Below are positions 1-5,652 of a DNA stretch of 9,168 bases, in pieces. The notes under the pieces are model-generated. The model was not told the DNA's origin. It ran no database searches and saw nothing but the letters and a program-made list of their open reading frames with translations. Source of the stretch: Candidatus Thorarchaeota archaeon. GTDB lineage: Archaea; Asgardarchaeota; Thorarchaeia; Thorarchaeales; Thorarchaeaceae. The position numbers and the translations under genes were made by a program. The DNA lies in NCBI GenBank assembly GCA_029855925.1, contig JAGSHP010000236.1, positions 1 through 9,168 of the forward strand. Reading direction: 5' to 3'. Position 1 is the stretch's first letter, and every line of letters begins with the position of its first letter.

Positions 1-1
1 G

Positions 2-211
2 AACCTGATCACCTATACACCCAAATCCCCCCTCAATGACCCATCACACCCTGCGCGAATTGCAGCCGCCGATATTGCCAAGCGAACTGCTGACAGCACT
101 GAAGTGATAGAGGCAACCGATGCAATCCCCGAGATTATTGCAGAAGATGAAGTCATTCCTCCGGACATCGAAGAGAAGGAGGCTGAAGTCACAGGAGATG
201 AAAGAGTATGA
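2..211 (+). CDS. rps4: Small ribosomal subunit protein S4 (uS4), C-terminal part
   Basis: The reading frame enters at the left edge and ends at the TGA at 209-211, giving 69 residues. It carries the archaeal S4 C-terminal signature around YTPKSPLNDPSHPAR, followed by an acidic tail rich in Glu and Asp (about 45 residues). S4 is a primary assembly protein of the 30S subunit and binds 16S rRNA. Its stop codon overlaps the start of rps11 in an ATGA arrangement (208-211), and S4-S11 is the standard archaeal order, so the two are almost certainly co-transcribed and translationally coupled. The RNA-binding S4 domain lies outside the window. The acidic tail looks longer than usual but cannot be measured against the family here. 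The identification rests on the short conserved motif plus the neighbour. Confidence 0.88.
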   Translation, partial: NLITYTPKSPLNDPSHPARIAAADIAKRTADSTEVIEATDAIPEIIAEDEVIPPDIEEKEAEVTGDERV

Positions 212-603
212 GCAATGAAGAGAGAAAGTGGGGTGTCGCTCACATCTATGCCTCTTACAATGACACTATCGTCCACATCACAGACATTACTGGAGCGGAG
301 ACCATTGCCAGATACTCTGGCGGAATGATGGTCAAGGCCGACCGTAACGAGTCCTCGCCGCATGCTGCCATGCAGGCAGCCTTTGAGGCTGCACGTGAGG
401 CAAAAGACAAGGGGATCTACGGTATTCACATTCGAGTTCGTGCACCTGGTGGTCACGGACCAAAGACTCCTGGACCTGGTGCTCAAGCAGCAATTCGAGC
501 TCTGAGCCGTGCAGGTCTTAGGATTGGAATCATTGACGAAGTCACTCCAATCCCACATGATGGTACACGTAAGCCCGGTGGCCGGCGTGGACGACGAGTA
601 TAG
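208..603 (+). CDS. rps11: Small ribosomal subunit protein S11 (uS11)
   Basis: A complete 131-residue S11, the normal archaeal length. The N-terminal segment GVAHIYASYNDTIVHITD, the central GGMMVKADRNESSPHAAMQA, the GHGPKTPGPGAQAAIRAL block and the basic C-terminal GTRKPGGRRGRRV are all characteristic. S11 sits on the platform of the 30S subunit and contacts the mRNA exit region. A GGAGATG motif ends about 7 bases before the ATG, and the start overlaps the rps4 stop. The gene is closed by a hairpin that includes its own stop codon, and the next gene (tiaS) is convergent. In many archaea S11 is followed by rpoD, L18e, L13 and S9; that continuation is absent here. Confidence 0.97.
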   Translation: MSNEERKWGVAHIYASYNDTIVHITDITGAETIARYSGGMMVKADRNESSPHAAMQAAFEAAREAKDKGIYGIHIRVRAPGGHGPKTPGPGAQAAIRALSRAGLRIGIIDEVTPIPHDGTRKPGGRRGRRV

Positions 604-634
604 AGCGCTACAGCTCTATACGTCAGCTCTTTTT
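598..634 (+). terminator. Hairpin and T-run ending the rps4-rps11 operon
   Basis: A perfect 9-bp inverted repeat, GTATAGAGC at 598-606 and GCTCTATAC at 613-621, encloses the 6-base loop GCTACA. Five T residues follow at 630-634. The stem contains the rps11 stop codon (601-603), and its far side touches the end of tiaS, whose stop is at 623-625 on the other strand. The T-run suits + strand termination only; in the minus direction no T-run follows, so any effect on tiaS would rest on the stem alone. Confidence 0.68.
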
Positions 635-1966
635 CACATGACCGTGCCATTCCGTTGATGGAGGCCATGCTGGTCTCAAGTTCACTCTGTCAAGCCGTGA
701 ATAGGGGCGTGTGAGATGTCTCTGGGCTCGAGGTGGCGGAAGATATACTCCTAGGTCAAGAGAACGTTCCTCTCTGATCACAATCTTCTCGCCCTTGCGC
801 TCCCTGTGGCCGCACTTCGGGCACTTGAACCCCTTCCCATGTCCTGCGCTCTTCATCCTCTTACCACACTTCGGGCAGATTGGGTTCTCGAATCTCTGCT
901 TGGTTGCTAGCGCAGTCACTCGCATACCCTCTATGTTCAGAGTCATCCCATGAGTCCTCGATGCTGGACGCACTCCTGCAAAGAGGTCCACCTCATCCCC
1001 CAGCACAAGCATGCTTGTGATGCGCCTGAACTCGCCAGTTGGCTCATAGACCGCACACTCTATGGACCCTGTCTCATCTTGGATCGTAAATATGAGGTGT
1101 CCTCCCTCGATCATGCGACCCGGAACCGTCACAGTCCCATGTACGACTGCGGACATGTAAGGACGCAGGTCTCCTATCCTGACTCTGTGCAAGAGATGCT
1201 GACCTGTCCCTTGATTTGTCCTAAAGATGGTCCACTGTTCAATCTCTTGCTTAGTCTTGATCATCCCTGCCGCCTCAATGAGGTCTCTCGGATGATCACC
1301 TCGTATCCCATAGAGCACTGGGTCTGGACCATGAGGCTCTATGAGTATGGTTCCTTCATCCGGGTCGACATTGGAGAAGGTCCTATCCCCCATTACACGA
1401 TCCATCTCAAGAACCGAGTCCGGATCAACTCCACGGCTCTCCGAGGAACTCGCCAGCTGGCGATATGCGATATACTCGTACGTATGATCTCCGACCAGTC
1501 TGTTTCCGATTGCTGACAATGCGCCAATGAGACCTCTTCCATTTCCCAGCGTGTAATGCCATAGACCCAGTTCCTCAATTGAGCGCTTGATGACCTTCAG
1601 CGATAGCACACGCCAGAGAGCAATCTCTGAGAGTTGTTGGACTCTGTCTGGCGGGTTTCCAGTGAGAAGAGCCACCCCTGGATTCGTGTTCGGGTAACCC
1701 CTCTCGACATACTCTGGAATCATTTTCACGACAAGATCGATGACATCCTGAGCCAGCTCGGGGCTTGCTCTGAATCTCAGAGCCACTGCTCCATTTCCTC
1801 GGGTCCGATAGGGGATGTTTGGATTCAATCGGATGAGGTTGGGATAGTCAATCCACTCAATATCCCATTCTGAGAGGCGTTCTACCAAAATGCTGGCAAA
1901 GTGTGTGGTGCATCCCCCTCGAGGGCTGTCGATATCATCTAGCCCAAGATGAAACTCCTCACTCAA
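623..1966 (-). CDS. tiaS: tRNA(Ile2) 2-agmatinylcytidine synthetase TiaS
   Basis: TiaS uses ATP to join agmatine to C34 of tRNA-Ile2 (CAU), making agmatidine so that the tRNA reads AUA rather than AUG. The 447-residue protein shows the family's order of parts. The N-terminal LGLDDIDSPRGGCTTH (residues 7-22) holds the paired Asp residues, and the conserved LIRLNPNIPYRTRGNGA lies at about 44-60. An OB-fold follows at about 270-350, then a zinc ribbon with Cys364, 367, 382 and 385 and a basic tail. The start is a TTG at 1966-1964, just upstream of the conserved N-terminus. It overlaps the stop of the zinc-protein gene (TTGA), with a GGAGGGGG run about 10 bases upstream. Length and motifs match the family (about 420-450 aa). 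The gene converges on rps11. No other assignment fits. Confidence 0.95.
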   Translation of the reverse strand: MSEEFHLGLDDIDSPRGGCTTHFASILVERLSEWDIEWIDYPNLIRLNPNIPYRTRGNGAVALRFRASPELAQDVIDLVVKMIPEYVERGYPNTNPGVALLTGNPPDRVQQLSEIALWRVLSLKVIKRSIEELGLWHYTLGNGRGLIGALSAIGNRLVGDHTYEYIAYRQLASSSESRGVDPDSVLEMDRVMGDRTFSNVDPDEGTILIEPHGPDPVLYGIRGDHPRDLIEAAGMIKTKQEIEQWTIFRTNQGTGQHLLHRVRIGDLRPYMSAVVHGTVTVPGRMIEGGHLIFTIQDETGSIECAVYEPTGEFRRITSMLVLGDEVDLFAGVRPASRTHGMTLNIEGMRVTALATKQRFENPICPKCGKRMKSAGHGKGFKCPKCGHRERKGEKIVIREERSLDLGVYLPPPRAQRHLTRPYSRLDRVNLRPAWPPSTEWHGHVKKS

Positions 1967-2250
1967 TGCGCATTTCCCCCCTCTCCTCCCTCACGACATC
2001 TATCGCATATGGTCGCCTCTCCGGTCTTTTGACTGTGGTCTTCACAGACGGGCTGTCCGCAGATGTCACACGCCCTGCTAGAGAGGTATTCTCCACAGAT
2101 GTAGCATCGTGCCTCCTCACAGATCAGACATACTCCCTCGTTTGTCAAACAGTCACTGCAAATGTAGCCACCACACATCATGCAACGGGTAAGACTGTGA
2201 CTACTCTTACCACATACCTCACAATGATTGCCCGGAGTGTACAGTGTCAT
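1963..2250 (-). CDS. Cys-rich protein with two tandem eight-ligand zinc modules
   Basis: I do not recognise a named family. From the ATG at 2250 the protein has 95 residues, 15 of them Cys. Seven CxxC pairs (10/13, 23/26, 31/34, 41/44, 49/52, 61/64, 82/85) and one CxxH (69/72) form two successive modules. Each is CxxC, 8-9 residues, CxxC, 4 residues, CxxC or CxxH, 6-9 residues, CxxC. The close middle pair with 4-residue spacing resembles cross-brace zinc folds (FYVE, PHD, RING type), so four zinc ions and a protein- or RNA-binding role are likely. No enzyme residues are evident. A longer frame from 2445 is possible, but its extra residues look random and overlap tsr3. The stop overlaps the tiaS start, which implies coupling and perhaps a partner role for TiaS. 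Confidence 0.8.
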   Translation of the reverse strand: MTLYTPGNHCEVCGKSSHSLTRCMMCGGYICSDCLTNEGVCLICEEARCYICGEYLSSRACDICGQPVCEDHSQKTGEATICDRCREGGEGGNAH

Positions 2251-2316
2251 ACGTGTCTCTTGGTTCCCACAACAACAATCTTGAAATCTCTTGCGTAGGA
2301 TGACTACTGGAACACG

Positions 2317-2853
2317 ATGCCCGTCGGCCCTCCAAAGATAATCATCTATCATGCAAATCAGTGCGATCCAAAGAAGTGTACAGGGCTGAGAGTGGTCCGT
2401 CAGGGACGTGCGGTGATAATTCGCGACTTTCAGCGTATTCCACACGGTGGCGTGGTGCTCAATCCAGTTTCAAGGATCGCTCTCTCTCCTGCAGACCGTG
2501 AAGACATAGCACGTCACGGTCTCATCGCCCTCGATTGTTCGTGGAAGAGGGCAGAGGCAATATTCAGAAGCTCAAGGTCTGGCAAACAACGGGCGCTCCC
2601 CTATCTACTTGCTGCAAATCCGACAAACACGTACAAACCAGTGAAACTATCCACCGCAGAGGCTCTTGCCGCAGCACTCTATATCACTGGTTTCAGAGAA
2701 CAGGCCGAAGACATGATGTCGGTATTCAAATGGGGGCCAACTTTTCTGACCTTGAACGAGGCTTGGCTCGACGCCTATTCCCAGTGCGCCTCCAGTACGG
2801 AAGTGGTCGCGGTTCAGAGTGACATCATGGCATCGCACACTCGGAAGGTCTAA
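2317..2853 (+). CDS. tsr3: 16S rRNA aminocarboxypropyltransferase Tsr3
   Basis: Tsr3 transfers the 3-amino-3-carboxypropyl group of S-adenosylmethionine to a (N1-methyl)pseudouridine in small-subunit rRNA, a late ribosome maturation step. The 178-residue protein has the family blocks in order: the N-terminal HANQCDPKKCTG (residues 12-23), DCSW (73-76), RALPYLLAANPTN (92-104), LSTAEALAAALYITG (111-125) and FKWGPTFLTLN near the end. The length matches compact archaeal members. The usual NPVNYG reads NPTNTY here, a mild variation. A TAG at 2296-2298, in frame and just upstream, makes the ATG at 2317 the only good start; the ribosome site is weak (AGGATGA 13 bases away), so initiation may be nearly leaderless. 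The gene diverges from the zinc-protein gene with 66 bases between them and converges on the RNase P RNA gene. Confidence 0.95.
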   Translation: MPVGPPKIIIYHANQCDPKKCTGLRVVRQGRAVIIRDFQRIPHGGVVLNPVSRIALSPADREDIARHGLIALDCSWKRAEAIFRSSRSGKQRALPYLLAANPTNTYKPVKLSTAEALAAALYITGFREQAEDMMSVFKWGPTFLTLNEAWLDAYSQCASSTEVVAVQSDIMASHTRKV

Positions 2854-2862
2854 GAATCAGTG

Positions 2863-2878
2863 ACCTCTCTCAAGAGGT
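2863..2878. other. Small perfect hairpin abutting the RNase P RNA 3' side
   Basis: ACCTCT (2863-2868) and AGAGGT (2873-2878) form a 6-bp perfect inverted repeat around the loop CTCA. It lies between the tsr3 stop (2851-2853) and the base of the RNase P RNA P1 helix (2879), touching the helix without a gap. No T-run follows on either strand, so it is not a classic terminator. It may help 3' end formation of the RNA or of the tsr3 message. Confidence 0.45.
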
Positions 2879-3237
2879 GTGGCCTTGGTGCGAAGAGTAG
2901 CCCCAATTCTGTTCCGTCCACTCTCGTTGCCGTGAGCGAACCTTGCGACATTAAACTACGCCTCCTACCCTACATCTCAGGCCGACTCATCATCGATGTA
3001 TTCTTGGAGTTGCTACCCGGTGATGGGCCGTTTCAACGGTTCCATACTGGTCCTCAACGGCTTGCTTTGCACCGTATCATCGTCATATCCAGTATGGGCG
3101 TGTCGTTTCTGCTCCCAGAGCGAGGTTCTCACCTCCCTGCTTTCGCAGGACCGGTATCGGCACGTAGTTGGGATCTTCCTCAGCTCCTTTCCATTGCTGG
3201 TCCGGTACCGTCAGTCGCGCTTTCGCTCCAAGGCCAC
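2879..3237 (-). ncRNA. rnpB: RNase P RNA, archaeal type-A-like
   Basis: This is the catalytic RNA of RNase P, which cuts the 5' leader from pre-tRNAs. Read on the minus strand the ends pair as P1: GTGGCCTTGG (3237-3228) with CCAAGGCCAC (2888-2879), 10 perfect pairs. Other visible parts, 5' to 3', are: CR I as GAGGAAGATCC (3181-3171); P8 as CCTGC-GAAA-GCAGG (3149-3136); P9 as GAGGT-GAGA-ACCTC (3135-3122); CR II as GCAGAAACGACACG; and P12 closed by CCATACTGG/CCAGTATGG (3097-3089 with 3050-3042). After P12 come TTGAAACGGCC, GTAGCAACTCCAAG, TAGTTTAATG, and CR V as ACAGAATTGGGGCTAC (2912-2897). The length, about 359 nt, is normal. The only oddity is AAGATCC where AAAGTCC is usual. It lies 46 nt after cbf5 on the same strand with no clear TATA box, so it may be cut from the operon transcript. 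Open frames on the other strand here are shadows. Confidence 0.93.
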
Positions 3238-3253
3238 TGACTAGAATGAGTCA
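3238..3253. other. Small perfect hairpin abutting the RNase P RNA 5' side
   Basis: TGACT (3238-3242) and AGTCA (3249-3253) form a 5-bp inverted repeat around a 6-base loop, directly touching the outer end of the P1 helix (3237). With the hairpin at 2863-2878 it brackets the RNA gene symmetrically. A role in 5' maturation is an inference; five pairs can arise by chance. Confidence 0.35.
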
Positions 3254-3283
3254 CTTACAGTAATGAATTCCTCGGTATGGTAA

Positions 3284-4300
3284 TCACGTGGTCTCCTTCT
3301 CGCGTCGTTTCCACATGGATGGATATCTGCCCCTTTCCATGATGACCCTCTCATTGTTCACAACAATGCCCGAATTCATCGAGGCCATCTTCTCACTGTC
3401 TACGACTGCCCGACCCAGAGCCACCGCCTCCCCCTTCAATGACTTGATGGCCACAAGGTCCTTTGGCTTGATGCCCGAGGACAGCGAGACCACCCCACTT
3501 GCAGCGAGGTCTGCACCATGACATATGGCATCCACGGCAGAGTCGCGAATCATCACCTCTGGTAGATGCCTCAGTGCAAACTCTACGGGAAGGACGTACC
3601 TTCGAATGTCCGACTCGTCACCATCCTCTCGCCAGAAGTGATACGCGTCCTTTAGATCGTACAGTGTACAGAGATGTTCGTCCTCAGAAAACTTTCCCAC
3701 TCTTGTTCTCCGTAACTCCCGCATGTCAGCCCCAACGCCGAGTGCCTCGCCTATATCAAAGCAGAGCTTTCGAATATACGTCCCAGCCTGGCATCCCACA
3801 CGGAAGAGAACCAGCTGCCCCTTTATCTGGAGAATGCGATTGTAATAGATCTCTCTCACGCGAAGGACTCTCTTCACTGAGGACTTGAGGGGAGGCCTCT
3901 GATAGATCTTGCCGGTGAACTCTTTGAAGACATCTTGAATCTTGTATTCCTCAACGGGTCGATGGAGTTGCATGATACCGACATACTCCTTTCCCGCAGG
4001 GAGGAGTGCCTGCATGACCTTGGTGGCATTCCCAATCCCAATTGGTAGGACTCCCGTGACGCCGGGATCAAGGGTTCCCGAGTGCCCCGCCTTGTCAACA
4101 TCGAGTATCTTGCGAACCCACGTTGAGACCTCATGACTTGTGGGCCCTGCAGGCTTGTCTAGACAAATGACACCGTTCTCTAGTAGAACTTCGACTGGGA
4201 TCTCCTGTGGGGAAGAGTACCCGTACGCTGGGTCTGTTGTCACATTTGTGACCTTGATAATGGTCTCACGCGGTCTATCTGCGGGGAGGAATTCCGGCAA
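3284..4300 (-). CDS. cbf5: H/ACA RNP pseudouridine synthase Cbf5 (TruB family)
   Basis: Cbf5 is the catalytic subunit of archaeal H/ACA RNPs, working with Nop10, Gar1 and L7Ae to convert guide-selected uridines in rRNA, and tRNA U55, to pseudouridine. The 338-residue protein has CLDKPAGPTSHEV (residues 46-58), the catalytic motif GHSGTLDPGVTG with Asp78, QRPPLKSSVKR (134-144) and GTYIRKLC (173-180). A PUA domain follows at about 255-330. The start is a TTG at 4300: an in-frame TGA sits immediately upstream, no Met follows before the conserved core, and GGAGAGG lies 7 bases ahead. It follows rpl14e by 23 nt in the operon and precedes the RNase P RNA. A perfect palindrome AGAGGCCTCT (4303-4312) covers the ribosome site and could fold over it. 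The identification is secure. Confidence 0.97.
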   Translation of the reverse strand: MPEFLPADRPRETIIKVTNVTTDPAYGYSSPQEIPVEVLLENGVICLDKPAGPTSHEVSTWVRKILDVDKAGHSGTLDPGVTGVLPIGIGNATKVMQALLPAGKEYVGIMQLHRPVEEYKIQDVFKEFTGKIYQRPPLKSSVKRVLRVREIYYNRILQIKGQLVLFRVGCQAGTYIRKLCFDIGEALGVGADMRELRRTRVGKFSEDEHLCTLYDLKDAYHFWREDGDESDIRRYVLPVEFALRHLPEVMIRDSAVDAICHGADLAASGVVSLSSGIKPKDLVAIKSLKGEAVALGRAVVDSEKMASMNSGIVVNNERVIMERGRYPSMWKRREKETT

Positions 4301-4323
4301 TCAGAGGCCTCTCCTTTACAGGA

Positions 4324-4605
4324 CTACTGTTCTACACGAATCTTGGTCCTGAACCTATCAACAAGGTCTGCTGCCTCAAGCGCCTTGATGACATCCTTGT
4401 CACTGGCACCTTCACGTATGTCTATCTTGATATCCAGAGGTTCAAGGTGACGAATATTGCAACTTCTTCGCCTGACACCGCTGATGTTCTTTGGACCGGT
4501 GACCATGACGAACTTGTTGTCCATTTGTTGAACTATAACACAATAGCTTCCAGCTTCTCGACCCATTGTCTTTACGCAAATGCGTCCTGTTTCATACAAT
4601 GTCAT
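4324..4605 (-). CDS. rpl14e: Large ribosomal subunit protein L14e (eL14)
   Basis: From the ATG at 4605 this gives a 93-residue protein typical of archaeal L14e. The N-terminal YETGRICVKTMGREAG, then CVIVQQMDNKFVMVTGPK and GVRRRSCNIRHLEPL form the KOW/SH3-like barrel that binds 23S rRNA; a short helical tail follows. A GTG three codons upstream (4614) is in frame but lies inside the ribosome site GAGGTG (4612-4617), so the ATG six bases after that site is preferred. The gene stands between cmk and cbf5, the usual archaeal order. It is separated from cmk by 139 nt, an unusually long gap for this operon. Confidence 0.96.
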   Translation of the reverse strand: MTLYETGRICVKTMGREAGSYCVIVQQMDNKFVMVTGPKNISGVRRRSCNIRHLEPLDIKIDIREGASDKDVIKALEAADLVDRFRTKIRVEQ

Positions 4606-4611
4606 TTTTCG

Positions 4612-4617
4612 CACCTC
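4612..4617 (-). promoter_or_regulatory. Ribosome binding site fixing the rpl14e start
   Basis: GAGGTG on the minus strand lies 6 bases before the ATG at 4605. The in-frame GTG at 4614-4612 is part of this motif, so it cannot be both ribosome site and start; the ATG is the better call. Confidence 0.7.
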
Positions 4618-4744
4618 AACATGTCCCGGTCAAGCGAGAATCACAAGTCGCCTCAAGACTCTCATCCCGACGGACCATGAGACGTGCTGAGATTCGTTGG
4701 ACAATCAATATGAGCCTTCCGCTAGTGCCAGAAAGACAATGGAT

Positions 4745-5287
4745 CTACTTGTCACCTGTGAAGAATTTCTGCAACGCAGTCCTGATGATAGAATATACTC
4801 CTTCCACGTCGAACTTCTCGGTATTGATTATCAGGTCATAGATTGAGAGGTCTGTGATATCAATCTCGTAGAACTCGAGATAACGCTCGCGCTCAATCTC
4901 CTCTCTAACTCTGGTCTCGTGCAGCGCCTCCTCGAAGTCGCGGCCGTCTCTCTGTGCTATTCGCTTCACCCGCACATCAAGCGGCGCTGTGAGAAGGATC
5001 TTGAAGTCGGCATGGTCGCCAGCCATCCATGCAGCCAACTGCCCGTCAATGACCACATCCCCCCGCTTTGCCTCTTCCTTCAGCCTGTCATCGAGCATGC
5101 GGTCTATGCTCTGATCCTCTTTTGCCAATTTGCTGAAGTCCTCAAGAGTCATGCCTCTCTCTTTAGCCATTGTCCGAAAGATCATTCCCGCAGATGTCCT
5201 TCTCAGATTGAACTCTTTGGCAATCAGATCGGCTACAGAGCTCTTCCCTGTACCATGCAGTCCGCCAAGGGTGATTACAGGGCTCAT
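4745..5287 (-). CDS. cmk: Cytidylate kinase, archaeal type
   Basis: This kinase phosphorylates CMP/dCMP to the diphosphate with ATP in pyrimidine nucleotide salvage. The 180-residue protein has the P-loop GGLHGTGKSS (residues 8-17), the SAGMIFR-MAKERGM segment (32-46) typical of archaeal Cmk, VVIDGQLAAWMAG (about 78-90) and the lid-like RIAQRDGRDFEEA. The length fits the short archaeal form rather than the longer bacterial enzyme. The ATG at 5287 begins 4 nt after the rpl34e stop, showing tight operon packing. The ribosome site is weak, so translation may depend on coupling from rpl34e. Adenylate kinase is in the same operon, so two nucleoside monophosphate kinases are co-expressed with ribosomal proteins. 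Confidence 0.96.
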   Translation of the reverse strand: MSPVITLGGLHGTGKSSVADLIAKEFNLRRTSAGMIFRTMAKERGMTLEDFSKLAKEDQSIDRMLDDRLKEEAKRGDVVIDGQLAAWMAGDHADFKILLTAPLDVRVKRIAQRDGRDFEEALHETRVREEIERERYLEFYEIDITDLSIYDLIINTEKFDVEGVYSIIRTALQKFFTGDK

Positions 5288-5291
5288 TTTT

Positions 5292-5558
5292 TCATTCTCG
5301 GACGGTCTTGATTATCTTACGCTTGAGGGCACGAGCAGTCATATATCCACCGTATGGACGATTTGGGCGCTTCGATGACTTGTTCGCCTTTCTACTTCTG
5401 CCATGCTTAACAGTGCGAGGTGTCTGCAGGCGTTCACCTGTGATGGCGCAATGGGCCCTTGCACTGTATATCTTTCGTCGGTGGATAACAAGTCTTCCAC
5501 CAGGGGTCTTCACAGTTCGATTTGCTCTTGATCTCGTTAGTTGACCCGGTCTTGGCAT
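5292..5558 (-). CDS. rpl34e: Large ribosomal subunit protein L34e (eL34)
   Basis: From the ATG at 5558 the product has 88 residues, rich in Arg and Lys. It begins with the family's MPRPGQLTRSRANR and continues with TPGGRLVIHRRK, CAITGERLQTPR and a basic tail, matching archaeal L34e in length and order. Of the paired metal-binding Cys positions seen in many members only one Cys (in HCAITG) is evident, so the zinc knuckle looks lost. The in-frame GTG at 5567 lies within the ribosome site, so the ATG is preferred. The cmk start follows the stop by 4 nt. A possible separate TATA element upstream (5603-5610) could give it extra transcription. Confidence 0.95.
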   Translation of the reverse strand: MPRPGQLTRSRANRTVKTPGGRLVIHRRKIYSARAHCAITGERLQTPRTVKHGRSRKANKSSKRPNRPYGGYMTARALKRKIIKTVRE

Positions 5559-5563
5559 AGTCT

Positions 5564-5569
5564 TCACCT
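5564..5569 (-). promoter_or_regulatory. Ribosome binding site fixing the rpl34e start
   Basis: AGGTGA on the minus strand lies 5 bases before the ATG at 5558. The alternative GTG start (5567-5565) is contained in it, so the shorter protein beginning MPRP, as in the family, is favoured. Confidence 0.68.
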
Positions 5570-5602
5570 AGGACTGTTACTCTGCGAACTCCTTTTGCCA
5601 TG

Positions 5603-5610
5603 CTTTTAAG
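5603..5610 (-). promoter_or_regulatory. Possible internal TATA element for rpl34e
   Basis: CTTAAAAG on the minus strand lies about 48 bases before the rpl34e ATG, in the 94-nt gap after the EMC3-like gene. A start about 25 bases downstream would leave a leader of roughly 20 nt carrying the ribosome site. The match to the archaeal TATA consensus is moderate, and an A-rich tract lies just upstream. This is an inference from position and sequence only. Confidence 0.35.
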
Positions 5611-5652
5611 CTCAACGGTTCAACAGTCTTTTTTTTCAGTGTCCGTACCTGC

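Noticed and set aside
2251..2445. N-terminal extension of the zinc protein to 160 residues
   Set aside because: The extra 65 residues overlap the start of tsr3 on the other strand, have no motif, and would place the start inside a well-supported gene. The ATG at 2250 gives a clean Cys-rich protein.
2860..3240. Open frames of 126 and 82 codons on the + strand downstream of tsr3
   Set aside because: They lie exactly over the RNase P RNA gene on the other strand, show no protein-like composition or ribosome site, and owe their openness to the structured RNA sequence.
5434..5601. A 55-codon minus-strand frame starting MAKGVRRVTVLGEDYAKT, overlapping rpl34e
   Set aside because: The first residues look protein-like, but most of the frame lies within rpl34e in another phase, the later part is rich in Trp, Cys and Pro without pattern, and there is no ribosome site. 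It is probably an out-of-frame reading of the rpl34e leader.
5629..5636. Eight-T run on the + strand as a terminator
   Set aside because: No + strand gene ends nearby. On the strand that is transcribed it is an A tract between the EMC3-like gene and rpl34e.
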